NCBI RefSeq assembly: GCF_030658505.1
Contig: NZ_JAUTXR010000095.1
Coordinates: forward strand, 1 to 46,850
Reading direction: 5' to 3'
DNA: 46,850 nt
From: Stenotrophomonas raiganjensis (SeqCode)
GTDB taxonomy: Bacteria; Pseudomonadota; Gammaproteobacteria; Xanthomonadales; Xanthomonadaceae
Every line of letters begins with the position of its first letter. Position 1 is the first letter of the stretch. Position numbers and translations under genes: made by a program. Of this stretch, positions 14,707 through 24,828 are shown piece after piece. The notes beneath the pieces are model-generated. The model had not been told where the DNA came from and did not search any database. It was given only the letters and a program-made list of their open reading frames with translations.

Positions 14707-16034
14707 GGTGCCTCTCCGTTGTCGTCTTCCACGGCCCAGCGCGCGGCGATCGCCTGCGCCAGTTCCTGCGGCTCACCAGCAACCATTCCCGCCGCAACCA
14801 CAGCGGTGGCGGCGGCCGGGTCATAGCAGCCTTCCCCCACCTGGCCTGCCACCCAGGCACCGTCGGCAGCCAGGTCCAGCGCCGGGCCAACATGGGCCAG
14901 GTCGGCGCCACTGAGCAATACCAGCGCGGTGTGCTCCGGCGGCAGCGCGGCGAGCGAGATGCCCTGCGCGTCGCTGAGGAAGTGCAGGCCATCGCTGGCC
15001 GCATGCACGCCGATGTCATCAGCCAGCACATGCACTTCACCAGGGACGGCGCGCTGCCCGGTTTCGGCCAGCTGTACCGGCAACGGCGACACGCGCGCCA
15101 TCTGCTTGACCAGATTGCCGTAACGGCCGCCGTCCAGGCGCATGTGCACCAGCACCGGCACGCTCAGCGAAGATGGCAGCGCACCAAGCAGGCGGCGTAG
15201 AGCGTCAGGACCACCAATGCCGGCCAGTACCAGCAGCGACGCCGCGCGCGCGCCCACCGGGGCTGCGGCATCCAGATCGACCAGGCTGAGGTGATCGGTA
15301 TCGAAGGACGGCAATGCCGCCTCGTCGGCAACCTCGCGGGCGTCCGCCGGCGTATCCACCACATCCTCGACCAGCGACCACGCGGTGTGGTCGAAGGAGA
15401 TCGGCGGCGCCACCGGTGCTGCGGGCGTGGCCATCGGCGATGGCGATGGCGCCTCCAGCGGCTCCGGCACGACCGGCTGCAGCGCGGCCAGCGCCTGCTC
15501 CAGTGCGATCGGTTCATGCAGGTGCGCCGGCGGCGAGTAGAGGCTGTCGGCCGGCACCTCGTCGGCCCAGCTCAACGCCTGCTCCAGGTGCGGCTGCAGT
15601 GCTTCTTCCTGCGGCGCCGGCGGTGGTGCCGGATGGCCCGGTTCCAGTTGCAGGCTGGGCTCGTCCTCGGCGCCCGGCGGCAACACCTGCTGGTGACCAT
15701 GCAGCTTGGCGGCCAGGTGGCGCCCCCAACGCTGCGCCTCCCAACCGTCGCGGCGCGCCGCCAGTTCGGCCTCGTCGAAGACCAGGGTCAGCCCGGGGGC
15801 CGACAACGCGGCCTCCAGCCGCTCCAACGCATCTTCAACGGCCGCCTCAAGGGCAATCACCACGATCTGCGGACGGGCATCCTGCAGCTGCTGTGGCTCC
15901 AGGCCATTCGGATCGTCTTCCAGCACCAGCTGCACATCGGCATGCGACAACGCCTCGCGCAGGCGCTCACGCGCCGCGCCAGCGCGGGCCAGCAGGGCAA
16001 CGGCCGGAGCCGGACGGGTTTCACTCACGGACAC
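14703..16034 (-). CDS. chpB: ChpB-like chemotaxis methylesterase homologue, probably inactive
   Basis: A 443-residue protein in the chpB position of the Pil-Chp operon. The C-terminal 190 residues align with the CheB methylesterase domain: LLVLAGIGGPDALRRLLGAL corresponds to the IGASTGG region, PVLVHM to the QHM region, PGEVHVLA to PGHVYIAP, and LSGADLAHVG to the LTGMGxDG region. Aligned without gaps, the nucleophile Ser is Gly and the acid Asp is Ala; only His remains. The N-terminal part resembles a worn receiver domain, and an Ala/Pro-rich linker follows. GTG at 16034 has GGGGA upstream and overlaps the chpA end by 14 bp. Confidence 0.75.
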   Translation of the reverse strand: MSVSETRPAPAVALLARAGAARERLREALSHADVQLVLEDDPNGLEPQQLQDARPQIVVIALEAAVEDALERLEAALSAPGLTLVFDEAELAARRDGWEAQRWGRHLAAKLHGHQQVLPPGAEDEPSLQLEPGHPAPPPAPQEEALQPHLEQALSWADEVPADSLYSPPAHLHEPIALEQALAALQPVVPEPLEAPSPSPMATPAAPVAPPISFDHTAWSLVEDVVDTPADAREVADEAALPSFDTDHLSLVDLDAAAPVGARAASLLVLAGIGGPDALRRLLGALPSSLSVPVLVHMRLDGGRYGNLVKQMARVSPLPVQLAETGQRAVPGEVHVLADDIGVHAASDGLHFLSDAQGISLAALPPEHTALVLLSGADLAHVGPALDLAADGAWVAGQVGEGCYDPAAATAVVAAGMVAGEPQELAQAIAARWAVEDDNGEAP

Positions 16035-19000
16035 GGGCGATCCCCAGCAGGTCGTACACGTTGCGCATCAGGTCCAGCTCCTGGTACGGCTTGCCCAGGT
16101 AACGCTGGACACCGATCTCGAAGGCGCGCTGGCGATGCTTGTCGCCACTGCGCGAGGTGATCATCACGATCGGCACGTCCCTGTAGCGCGGATCGGCGCG
16201 CATCGCGGTGGCGAGCTCGTAGCCATCCATGCGCGGCATCTCGATATCCAGCAGCATCAGGTCGGGTACGCGCTCTTCCAGGCGCTCCAGCGCTTCCACG
16301 CCATCGCGGGCGACGCTGACCTCGAAGTTGTGGCGCTCGAGGATGCGGCCGGTGACCTTGCGCATGGTCAGCGAGTCGTCGACCACCATCACCAGCGGCA
16401 CCTGGCGCTCCTGGCGCGGCGCGTTGGCCAGTACCGGCAGCGTCGGGTTGGCGAGGAAGCGGCGCACCAGCGGCGCCACGTCCAGGATCACCACCACGCG
16501 GCCATCGCCGGTGATGGTAGCGCCGTAGATGCCCGGCACCGACGCGATCTGCAGGCCGACCGGCTTGACCACGATTTCGCGGTTGCCCAGCACCTGGTCG
16601 ATAGCCACGGCGGCACGCAGGTCACCGGCACGGACCAGCAGCAGCGGCACCTGGTCCTGGCCATCGGCACGCGCCGGGGCCTGCCCGACCAGGCTGCCGA
16701 GGTCGTACAGCGGATAGTCCTCGCCGCTGTAGCGATAGCTGCTGTCGGCCGCTTCGAAACGCTCGCGCGACAGGCGGCCGATGCCACTGACCGAGGCAAC
16801 CGGCACCGCAAAGGTGGTCTCGCCGATCTGCACGAACACCGCCTGGGTGACAGCCAGTGTCTGCGGCAGGCGCAGGGTGAAGCGCACGCCCTGGCCACGC
16901 ACCGACTGGATGTCGACCGAACCACCCAGCTGGCGCACTTCGTTGCGCACCACGTCCATGCCCACGCCACGGCCCGCCAGCTGGCTGACCTGGTCGGCGG
17001 TGGTGAAACCGGAGGCGAAGATCAGGTTGTCCAGTTCCTGCTCGTTCGGCTGCGCGTCGGCGGCCAGCAGGCCACGGTCGATGGCGCGGCGGCGGATCGC
17101 TTCGCGGTCCAGGCCTGCGCCGTCGTCGGCCACTTCCAGCACGATTTCCGAGCCTTCGCGGTGCAGGCGGATGGCGATCTCGCCCTCCTCCGGCTTGCCT
17201 GCGGCGCGACGCTGTTCGGGCGCCTCCAGGCCGTGGGCCACGGAGTTGCGCAGCATGTGCTCCAGCGGCGCGACCATGCGATCGAGGACGTTGCGGTCCA
17301 GTTCACCGTGGGTGCCTTCCAGGGTCAGGTGCACCTGCTTGCCGGTATCCATGCCGGACTGGCGGACCACGCGACGCAGGCGCGGCACCAGGCCGTCGAA
17401 CGGCACCATGCGCGCACGCATCAGGCCATCCTGCAGTTCCGAGCTGACGCGCGACTGCTGCTGCAGCAGGGAGTCGTACTGGCGCGACAGATCGTCCAGC
17501 ACGCCCTGCAGGCCGCCAAGGTCGGCGGCGGACTCGTTCAGCGCTCGGCTGAGCTGCTGCAGGGTGGAGAAGCGGTCCAGTTCCAGTGGATCGAACTTCT
17601 GGTCGGCCTGGTCCTGTTCGCGCTGATAGCGGGCGACGATCTGCGCCTCGGTTTCCAGGTCGAGTCGGCGCAGCTGGTCGCGCAGTCGCGCATTGGTGCG
17701 CTCCAGTTCGCCCATGGCACCACGGAAGGCACCCAGCTGCTGTTCCAGGCGCGAGCGGTAGATCGCCACTTCACCAGCATGGTTGACCAGACGGTCGAGC
17801 AGATCGGCGCGCACGCGCACCTGCTCCTGCTGCGGACGCGCCAGCGGGTCTTCATCGACCATGCCTTCGGCCGGCAGCGGTGCCGACAACGGGGCATCGA
17901 CCACGGCGGTCGACGGGCTGGCAGTCTGTACCGGCAGGGCTTCGACCGCGCTGGCCGCGTGGGCGACCGTCGCAGCGGCGGCGATATCGCTGGTGGTACG
18001 GACCTCGAAGGCCTCGACCAGGTCCTGCGCCGGTTCCACCACGCGATGGGCACCGGTACGCGTAAGCAGCTGGTGCAGGCGATCGAACCCACGCTCGAGC
18101 AACTGCACGTCGCGGCGCTCGATCTCGGTACGGCCCGCGGCCACGGCTTCCAGCAGCGATTCGATGCTGTGGCCAAGGTCGCCGATGGCGTTGATGCCGG
18201 CCATGCGTGCGCCACCCTTCAGGGTGTGCAGATCACGCTGCAGGCCGGCCAGTACCTCGCGGTCCTGCGGCGCATCGCGCAGTTCGCTGATCAGGCCATC
18301 GCAATGATCCAGCAGGTCCTTGCCTTCCTCGACGAAGATATCGACCAGTTCGCGGTCGTACACGCTGAAGTCCAGCGCATCGGCGCTGTCCGCGCTGTCT
18401 TCCGGAGTGGCGGCTTCGTCCCGGTCCGATGCAGTGGCTGCGGCCTCGGGCCCGGCAGGCGCGGCATCGGCCGTGCCCTGCCCTGGTGCGTCTTCCAGTT
18501 CAAAGAAGCGCACCGGCTCGTGGGAGGCCTGCAGTGCGTCCGCAGCGACCTCCTCATTCACCGTCGCCGGGGACGGCTGATCGGCGCTCTCTCCTTCACC
18601 GACCGCCGCCTCCCCGCCGACGTCCGCATCCTCGGCAAAGGCTTCCGCCTCGCCCGGCGCGAGTTCGCTGGCCTGGAGGCCGAGCACGGGCCATTGCCCG
18701 TCGTCGTCCAGGGTCTGCTCTTCGCCGATCACGTGCAGGCCGGCCTCGAGCGCGGCTGCCAGCGTGACCGGTTCTGCAAAACCCGGCGCAGCCATTTCAT
18801 CCTGCAGGCTCGACAGCCCGCTGTCGAGTGGCAGTGCAGCAGTGTCGTCGAAGTCGTTGCCGTCGGCATCGCCCAGGCCTGCAGGCTGCTGCGTATTCAG
18901 GTCGATCGCGTCAATTTCTGCAGGCGCAGGCAGTTCATCCGTGTCGCGGTCGTCCACCGGCAGCGCGCTGGCGTCGAGGTACGGCGACAGGTCGTCCGCG

Positions 19001-22000
19001 GCAGTCAGTTCGGCTTCGGCGGCCGGCGTCGGCGCAGCCTCCACTTCGGCCGGCGCAACAACCGGCTCGCTCTCGACCGACTGGATCGATTCAAGCGATA
19101 CGGTATCCACGGTGGCGGCTTCGCTCTCGCCCGGCACCGACGGCCATCCGGCATCGAAGTAGCGCGAAAGATCATCGCTGCCGGTCAGTTCACCGACGTC
19201 GAGACCGGTGTCGATCACGTCCGTGGTTTCCGGCACCTGCGAGCCGGCTGCAATCGGTTCCAGCGCCGGCTCGGCAGGCTCGATCCCAGACTCAGTCGGT
19301 TCGAACGCGAAGGCATCCGACGTGTCGACAGCGGCATCGAACTCCGGATCGGTCTCCAGCGCCAGCTCGTCGTCTTCGTCCTCCAGCCCGACCATCGGCC
19401 AGCGCGCTTCCGGCAGCTCGCCGGCCAGCGCCAGCAGGCGCTGCACCAACGCGTCCTGCGGTGCGATCCGCGGTTGCTCTGCCTGCAGCGCGTCCATGGT
19501 CGCGGTGATCGCCTGCGCGGTCGCGTCCAGTGCGGCCACGCCCTCGTCACCGGGCACCACGTCGGCAGCCAATGCACGCTTGATATAGGACTCGGCACCA
19601 CCGGTGACGGCGGTGATTTCCGGCACTTCGGTCATCGCGAAGGCGCCGTTCATGGTGTGCACCGCGCGCAGCAGCGCGTCGCTGACCGGCTGCGGTGCCT
19701 GCTGCGCCGAACGCAGCCAATCCTGCAGCGTGGCCTGGTGGACTTCCACTTCGGCTTCCAGGATCTCGCGCAGCACGCTGTCGATGTTGGCGGGCGTGCC
19801 CAATGCTTCAGGCGCCGGGTCCGCTTCGGCTTCAGCCTGCACCGACGCCATTGCTTCGGCTTCGAGGATGCGGCTGATCTCGTTCTCGCCATCGGCTTCG
19901 ATCACCGGTGCAGCGGGAGCAGCCGCAACCGGCAGCGGTACATAATAGGTTTCCTCACCCGCGCCGACCCGATCGGCGATGGCCTGCATCGCCTGCAGGT
20001 CCACGCTGATGCGCTGGCCGTGGCGCAGCGCAGCGTTCAGCTGCGGCAGCGCGGCATGCGCGTTGTCGACCATGGCCAGCACGGCCGGCGAAGCCGGACG
20101 GCTGCCGTCCAGCACGCGGTTGAGCATGCCCTCGATCTTCCACGCGAACTCACCCAGGGTGCGTGCACCAACCAGGCGGCCACTGCCCTTGAGGGTGTGG
20201 AAGATGCGTCGGATCGGTCGCAGCCGGTCCATGTTGTCCGGCTGCATGCGCCATGCTGGCAGCAAGGTCCCCAGGTTGGTCAGTTCATCGTCGAACTCTT
20301 CAAGGAACACCTCGCGGATGTCCTCATCGATGTTCTCGGCGTCGTCATCGAAGCCCGCCTCGAAGCCCGCTTCGCCCTCCACCGCAACCGGCACTTCGGC
20401 GACGGTCGGTGCGGTCATTGCCTGCGGATTGAAGTCTGCGGCGGCCGCACTCAGCTCAGCGAAGAACTGTGCGTCCGCTTCGCTGAAATCGATGGGGGCG
20501 ATCGTGTCGATGTCGATCACCGACACCGCGGGCGCATCTGCCACAGGCGCGGGCACGTCGGCAACGGGGGCCGGGGCGTCCGTCGCTGCATCCACAGCGC
20601 CGGCATCCATCGTGGTGCCAGCCGGATTCCCATCCGCCCGCGTTGGCATGCCGGCATCGACAATCTCCAGCGACGGATGCAGCCCGGCATCGTCCTCCAG
20701 CGACAATGCCTCCATCGCATGCAGCGACAGCACATCGTCGGCATTGTCCAGCGCGTCGGCATCGAAGCGGAACACCACGTCGTCGCCCGCCGGAGCCGCA
20801 TCGTGCTCGGCAGCCACCGGATCGAACACGGGCGCGCCGTAGCCATCCATATCGAAGGATGTGCTCGCTTCCGCGCCCTCACCGGCATCCAGCGCAACCG
20901 CATCCGCCGGCACCGGCGGCGTTGCCTCCGACAGCGTCCACGGTGCTGCGGCGCCCTGCCCAGTGTCGGCCTGCTCGAAACTGACCGGGTCGAAGCTGGC
21001 AAAGGTCGGGCGGCGTTCATCGCTGTCGGTAACGGGTGCATCCGTCTCCGGATGGAACGGTGCGAGATCCCATTGCGGAACCTCGGGCGCAGGCGCGCTT
21101 GAAGCCGCGAACACGAGCGGGACATCCGCCTCGTCATGCAGCGACAGTGGTGCCGGCGTGGTCACGACCGGGGCAGTCCCCAATGCGCCAAACATCAGGC
21201 TGTTGTCGACCACCTCGATGGCCGGTGTGGCCGGCGGTGGATCGAAGGTGAAGTCCGGCAGCGGCACCGGCACGGTACCGGCAGCGGGCGCGGCCGGCTG
21301 CACTGCAATCGCGATGCGTTCAGGCTGCACCGGCTCGGCCTGCAGCGCGACCGGCTCACGCTCGATCGGCTGTGGCACGAACGCCGGGGATCCGACCGCG
21401 TTGCGGTCCGGCAGCGGCCAGTAGCGCAGCGCCTCCAGGCTGCTGCGGGTGATTTCGAGGATGTCCTCGCGGCCCGGACGGCGGTCGCGCAGGGCCTCCA
21501 GGTAGTACTCCAGGCTGGCCATGGCATCGGCCAGGGTGTCCAGCTGGCGGCCACTGGGTACGCGCTGGCGACCGATCAGCTCGGCTTCGATGTACTGCTG
21601 CACGCCGCGCAGGTAATCGGCGGCCGTGCCCAGATCCAGCATGCGCAGCGCACCGGCGACATCGCCGAGCAGGCGCGGGACGTCGTTCAGCTCGGCATGG
21701 TTCCAGCTGGTTTCAATGAACGCGACGAAGTGCTCGCGGGCGGCGGCGAAATTGGCGATGGCCTCATGGGCCAGTACCTCCACCGTGCGCCGGTTCTCCA
21801 CCGCGCTCGGATCGTCCTCGCCACTGCCGCCGGCGCCCAGATGGGCGACCTGGTCATCCAGTGACGCATCCACGTAGAGCAGTGCACCGGCGATATCCAG
21901 CAACAGGTTCTCGTCGATCTGCTGGCGGCCCTCGACCACGCTACGCAAAGCGTCACGCTGCTGCACGACCACGCCGCGGGCCACGCCCAGGCCCATCATG

Positions 22001-22650
22001 CCCAGCGTATCGGCCACTGCGCCCAGTTCATTGGCCTGGGTCTGCAGCTGCGCCGGCGCACCGCCGGTGCGCAGGTGCAGGTCAAGCGCATCCTTGATGC
22101 GCAGCAGTTCTTCCTTCACCGCGCTGCCGACGGTGTCAAGCAGTTCGCGGTTGCGCCCGCTCAGGCTGCCGCGGGCATGGTCCAGCTCGGCCTCGGTGGC
22201 GGTGACACTGTCCGGCGCGAATGCCAGCAGCACGCTGTCATGCACACCTTCCTCACCCCGCGCAGCACGGATTTCGTTGAGCAACGGCATCAGCACGATC
22301 GGGATGTCGCGGTGGCCGTTCTGCAGGCGCTCTAGGTAATCGGGCAGCAGCACGCTGCCGCGCATCAGGGTCGCGCAGGCGTCGTCGCGATCGGCCACGC
22401 CACCGGTGCCGATGGCATGGGCCAGCTGTTCCAGCTCCTCGGCCACCATCGCCGGCGCATACAGCTCGACCATGCGCAGGGTGCCCTGCACCTGGTGCAG
22501 GTAGCCGGCGCAGATGCGCATGCGGCTGGCATCGGTCGGGTCTTCCGCGTAGTACTCGACCTCGTTGCGCACCTGGCGCAGGGTCTCGTCCAGCTCCGGC
22601 TTGACCCAGCCCAGCGCTGCGTGGCTCATCGCATCGCGCAGACTGCTCAT
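16021..22650 (-). CDS. chpA: ChpA, hybrid chemotaxis histidine kinase with multiple Hpt domains
   Basis: The 2209-residue kinase that controls type IV pilus twitching. Visible phosphotransfer histidines are YLHQVQGTLRM (His52), IFHTLKGSGRLVG (about 817), AVHTMNGAFAM (about 997) and LHTLKGGARMAG (about 1475). A dimerisation segment (about 1605-1640) leads to the ATPase with HMLRNSVAHGLE (about 1790), VADDGAGLD and GRGVGMDVVRNEV. A CheW-like domain follows (about 1930-2070), then a receiver ending the protein (VMVVDDSLTMRKV, acceptor Asp in LMLLDIEMPRMDG). Ala/Asp/Pro-rich linkers separate the Hpt modules. ATG at 22650 has GGAG 7 nt upstream; an in-frame extension to 22842 runs antisense-free into pilJ and is rejected. 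Confidence 0.93.
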   Translation of the reverse strand: MSSLRDAMSHAALGWVKPELDETLRQVRNEVEYYAEDPTDASRMRICAGYLHQVQGTLRMVELYAPAMVAEELEQLAHAIGTGGVADRDDACATLMRGSVLLPDYLERLQNGHRDIPIVLMPLLNEIRAARGEEGVHDSVLLAFAPDSVTATEAELDHARGSLSGRNRELLDTVGSAVKEELLRIKDALDLHLRTGGAPAQLQTQANELGAVADTLGMMGLGVARGVVVQQRDALRSVVEGRQQIDENLLLDIAGALLYVDASLDDQVAHLGAGGSGEDDPSAVENRRTVEVLAHEAIANFAAAREHFVAFIETSWNHAELNDVPRLLGDVAGALRMLDLGTAADYLRGVQQYIEAELIGRQRVPSGRQLDTLADAMASLEYYLEALRDRRPGREDILEITRSSLEALRYWPLPDRNAVGSPAFVPQPIEREPVALQAEPVQPERIAIAVQPAAPAAGTVPVPLPDFTFDPPPATPAIEVVDNSLMFGALGTAPVVTTPAPLSLHDEADVPLVFAASSAPAPEVPQWDLAPFHPETDAPVTDSDERRPTFASFDPVSFEQADTGQGAAAPWTLSEATPPVPADAVALDAGEGAEASTSFDMDGYGAPVFDPVAAEHDAAPAGDDVVFRFDADALDNADDVLSLHAMEALSLEDDAGLHPSLEIVDAGMPTRADGNPAGTTMDAGAVDAATDAPAPVADVPAPVADAPAVSVIDIDTIAPIDFSEADAQFFAELSAAAADFNPQAMTAPTVAEVPVAVEGEAGFEAGFDDDAENIDEDIREVFLEEFDDELTNLGTLLPAWRMQPDNMDRLRPIRRIFHTLKGSGRLVGARTLGEFAWKIEGMLNRVLDGSRPASPAVLAMVDNAHAALPQLNAALRHGQRISVDLQAMQAIADRVGAGEETYYVPLPVAAAPAAPVIEADGENEISRILEAEAMASVQAEAEADPAPEALGTPANIDSVLREILEAEVEVHQATLQDWLRSAQQAPQPVSDALLRAVHTMNGAFAMTEVPEITAVTGGAESYIKRALAADVVPGDEGVAALDATAQAITATMDALQAEQPRIAPQDALVQRLLALAGELPEARWPMVGLEDEDDELALETDPEFDAAVDTSDAFAFEPTESGIEPAEPALEPIAAGSQVPETTDVIDTGLDVGELTGSDDLSRYFDAGWPSVPGESEAATVDTVSLESIQSVESEPVVAPAEVEAAPTPAAEAELTAADDLSPYLDASALPVDDRDTDELPAPAEIDAIDLNTQQPAGLGDADGNDFDDTAALPLDSGLSSLQDEMAAPGFAEPVTLAAALEAGLHVIGEEQTLDDDGQWPVLGLQASELAPGEAEAFAEDADVGGEAAVGEGESADQPSPATVNEEVAADALQASHEPVRFFELEDAPGQGTADAAPAGPEAAATASDRDEAATPEDSADSADALDFSVYDRELVDIFVEEGKDLLDHCDGLISELRDAPQDREVLAGLQRDLHTLKGGARMAGINAIGDLGHSIESLLEAVAAGRTEIERRDVQLLERGFDRLHQLLTRTGAHRVVEPAQDLVEAFEVRTTSDIAAAATVAHAASAVEALPVQTASPSTAVVDAPLSAPLPAEGMVDEDPLARPQQEQVRVRADLLDRLVNHAGEVAIYRSRLEQQLGAFRGAMGELERTNARLRDQLRRLDLETEAQIVARYQREQDQADQKFDPLELDRFSTLQQLSRALNESAADLGGLQGVLDDLSRQYDSLLQQQSRVSSELQDGLMRARMVPFDGLVPRLRRVVRQSGMDTGKQVHLTLEGTHGELDRNVLDRMVAPLEHMLRNSVAHGLEAPEQRRAAGKPEEGEIAIRLHREGSEIVLEVADDGAGLDREAIRRRAIDRGLLAADAQPNEQELDNLIFASGFTTADQVSQLAGRGVGMDVVRNEVRQLGGSVDIQSVRGQGVRFTLRLPQTLAVTQAVFVQIGETTFAVPVASVSGIGRLSRERFEAADSSYRYSGEDYPLYDLGSLVGQAPARADGQDQVPLLLVRAGDLRAAVAIDQVLGNREIVVKPVGLQIASVPGIYGATITGDGRVVVILDVAPLVRRFLANPTLPVLANAPRQERQVPLVMVVDDSLTMRKVTGRILERHNFEVSVARDGVEALERLEERVPDLMLLDIEMPRMDGYELATAMRADPRYRDVPIVMITSRSGDKHRQRAFEIGVQRYLGKPYQELDLMRNVYDLLGIARVRE

Positions 22651-22750
22651 GGACGCGCTCCGTTCGCCGCCGCGCGGTGGCCGCGCGAGTTCTGGCGTGG
22701 GGAATGGAAATGCTTCATCGACTGGTTCCTTGCTCGCCGCCCTGCCCGCG

Positions 22751-24787
22751 TCACGCCGGCAGCTTGAAGTCGGCGACCGAACGGCGCAGGTCCGCCGCCA
22801 GCTGCGCGAGGTGGCCGATCGACTCTGCGGTCTGCCCGGCACCCTGCGAGGTCTGGCCGGTGATCTGCCGGATCACGCCCATGGTGCGGGTGATGTCCGA
22901 GGCGGCGGCCGACTGCTGCTGGGCGGCGATGGAGATGTTCTTGATGAGGGTGTTCAGCGCGTTGGACACGCGCTCGATCTCGGTCAGCGCGGTGCCGGCA
23001 TCCTCGGCCAGGCGCGCACCGGACACCACTTCGGCGGTGGTCTGTTCCATTGAGGTGACCGCTTCATTGGTATCGGCCTGAATCGCCTGCACCAGGTTCT
23101 CGATGCGTCGGGTCGCGCCCGAGGTCCGTTCTGCCAGGCGCTGCACTTCGTCGGCCACGACCGCGAAACCGCGGCCCGCTTCACCCGCCGACGCGGCCTG
23201 CACCGCCGCGTTCAACGCCAGGATGTTGGTCTGCTCGGAAATGTCGTTGATCAGTTCCACGATCGAGCCGATTTCCTGCGACGACTCGCCCAGGCGCTTG
23301 ATGCGCTTGGAGGTTTCCTGGATCTGGTCACGGATCTGGTCCATGCCCTGGATGGTCTCGCGCACCACGCCGGCACCTTCGGCAGCGATCACCACCGAAC
23401 GCTGTGCCACGTCGGCCGACTCGGCCGAGTTGCGCGACACCTGCTCGATGCTCGCCGCGATTTCGCCGATGCGATCCGAGGCCGAGGTGATCTGGTTGGC
23501 CTGGTGGCCCGCCGCCTCTGCCAGCTGCATGGCGGTGGCCTGGGTTTCCTGGGTGGACATCGCGACCTTGGCCGAGGTGTCGTTGATGGTGGTCACCAGG
23601 TGGCGCAGCTCGTCGACCGCGTAGTTGATTGCGTCGGCGATGGCGCCGGTCATGTCCTCGGTCACCGAGGCCTTCACCGTCAGGTCGCCCTCACCGAGCG
23701 AGGAGATTTCATCCAGCAGCCGCATGATCGCCTGCTGGTTGCGGCTGTTGAACTCCACCTGGGTCTGGTAGCGCAGTTCCTGCTCGCGCGAGCGGCTGCG
23801 CACGTTGGTGGAGACGAAGCCGATGATCGCGATCAGCGACAGCGCGCCGGACACCACGCCGATCCAGAAGTTCGGGAACAGGCGGGTATCGGACACCGAG
23901 CCGAACGAGGAGAAGGCCTCGAACAGCTTGCGGCTGTCGTCCAGCATGTGCGCCGAACCCTGGCCCAACGCGGTGGCCGCCGACTGTGCGGCGAACAGCT
24001 GGCGCGAGCTGGCCAGGATCGCGTCGGCGTCCTGCTTCATCGCTTCCCACTTCTGCTGCGACTGCTCCAGCGCGGCGACGGCGGCGGCACCGCGCACGGC
24101 GGTGATGCCCAGTTCCTCATTGCCGTTGCGCAGGCCGTCGAGCACCTGCGAGAACACGGTGATGTCGCGTGCCAGTGCATCGCCGGACGTCGCGGCAGCG
24201 CTGCCACCGGCGCGCATTTCGGTCACGCGACGGGCCATGGAGCCGGCCACCACCACCTGCTGCAGGGCGCTGTACACCTGCGACGACGGCGCGCCCGAGG
24301 CGGACATCGCGCGCACCAGTTCGTTCAGCTGGGCCTGCAGGCCCGGCACCGCACCGGTGAAGTTGTTGGCGTTGCCGGCCAGCGCCAGCACCGCCGGCTC
24401 GCTGGCCACCAGCTGCCCGGCCTGCTTGCCCAGCGGCGCCCAGGTTTCGCTCAGGGTCGTGATGGCGCCGGACACGCCCGGCTCCTTGCCGTACCGTCCC
24501 TGCAGGGTCGACACGTTCTGTTCGATCGCATTGCGGGTCGCCTTGAAGGCGGTGAACGCCTGTGCGTTGCCGCCGACGGCATCACGGCCCTGGTTGGCCA
24601 ACTGCTGTGACAGCACCTGCAGGTCGGCGGCCTTGGAGCCGGCGTCGGCCAGGCGGCTGCCCTGCCAGGTGGCGACGCCGGTGTTGACGCCGAACAGGAT
24701 CATCGATGCCAGCAGCAGGAACAGCCAGAGGTTGCTGCCGCCCAGCCGCAGCTTGCCGGTCTTGGTGGCGTCCGAAGCAGTACTCAT
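22751..24787 (-). CDS. pilJ: Methyl-accepting chemotaxis protein PilJ
   Basis: A 678-residue transmembrane receptor feeding the ChpA kinase. The first membrane helix is [17 protein letters not shown] (about residues 18-40). A PilJ-type periplasmic domain of about 260 residues follows, then the second helix [17 protein letters not shown] (about 305-325), a HAMP region and the cytoplasmic coiled-coil. The signalling tip reads [30 protein letters not shown] in two parts, the PilJ form of the MCP hairpin (about 520-550). ATG at 24787. It follows pilI by 41 bp. The next gene is chpA after a 100-bp gap; the pilK methyltransferase gene found there in Pseudomonas is missing. Confidence 0.93.
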   Translation of the reverse strand: MSTASDATKTGKLRLGGSNLWLFLLLASMILFGVNTGVATWQGSRLADAGSKAADLQVLSQQLANQGRDAVGGNAQAFTAFKATRNAIEQNVSTLQGRYGKEPGVSGAITTLSETWAPLGKQAGQLVASEPAVLALAGNANNFTGAVPGLQAQLNELVRAMSASGAPSSQVYSALQQVVVAGSMARRVTEMRAGGSAAATSGDALARDITVFSQVLDGLRNGNEELGITAVRGAAAVAALEQSQQKWEAMKQDADAILASSRQLFAAQSAATALGQGSAHMLDDSRKLFEAFSSFGSVSDTRLFPNFWIGVVSGALSLIAIIGFVSTNVRSRSREQELRYQTQVEFNSRNQQAIMRLLDEISSLGEGDLTVKASVTEDMTGAIADAINYAVDELRHLVTTINDTSAKVAMSTQETQATAMQLAEAAGHQANQITSASDRIGEIAASIEQVSRNSAESADVAQRSVVIAAEGAGVVRETIQGMDQIRDQIQETSKRIKRLGESSQEIGSIVELINDISEQTNILALNAAVQAASAGEAGRGFAVVADEVQRLAERTSGATRRIENLVQAIQADTNEAVTSMEQTTAEVVSGARLAEDAGTALTEIERVSNALNTLIKNISIAAQQQSAAASDITRTMGVIRQITGQTSQGAGQTAESIGHLAQLAADLRRSVADFKLPA

Positions 24788-24828
24788 CGTTCAACCTCGA
24801 TCTTCAATGCAGGGGGCGATGCCCGGCC

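Noticed and set aside
15706..21102. A 1798-codon plus-strand open frame opposite chpA
   Set aside because: It is the antisense shadow of a GC-rich gene; the translation is His/Arg/Gln-rich without domains, whereas the minus strand encodes ChpA with clear motifs.
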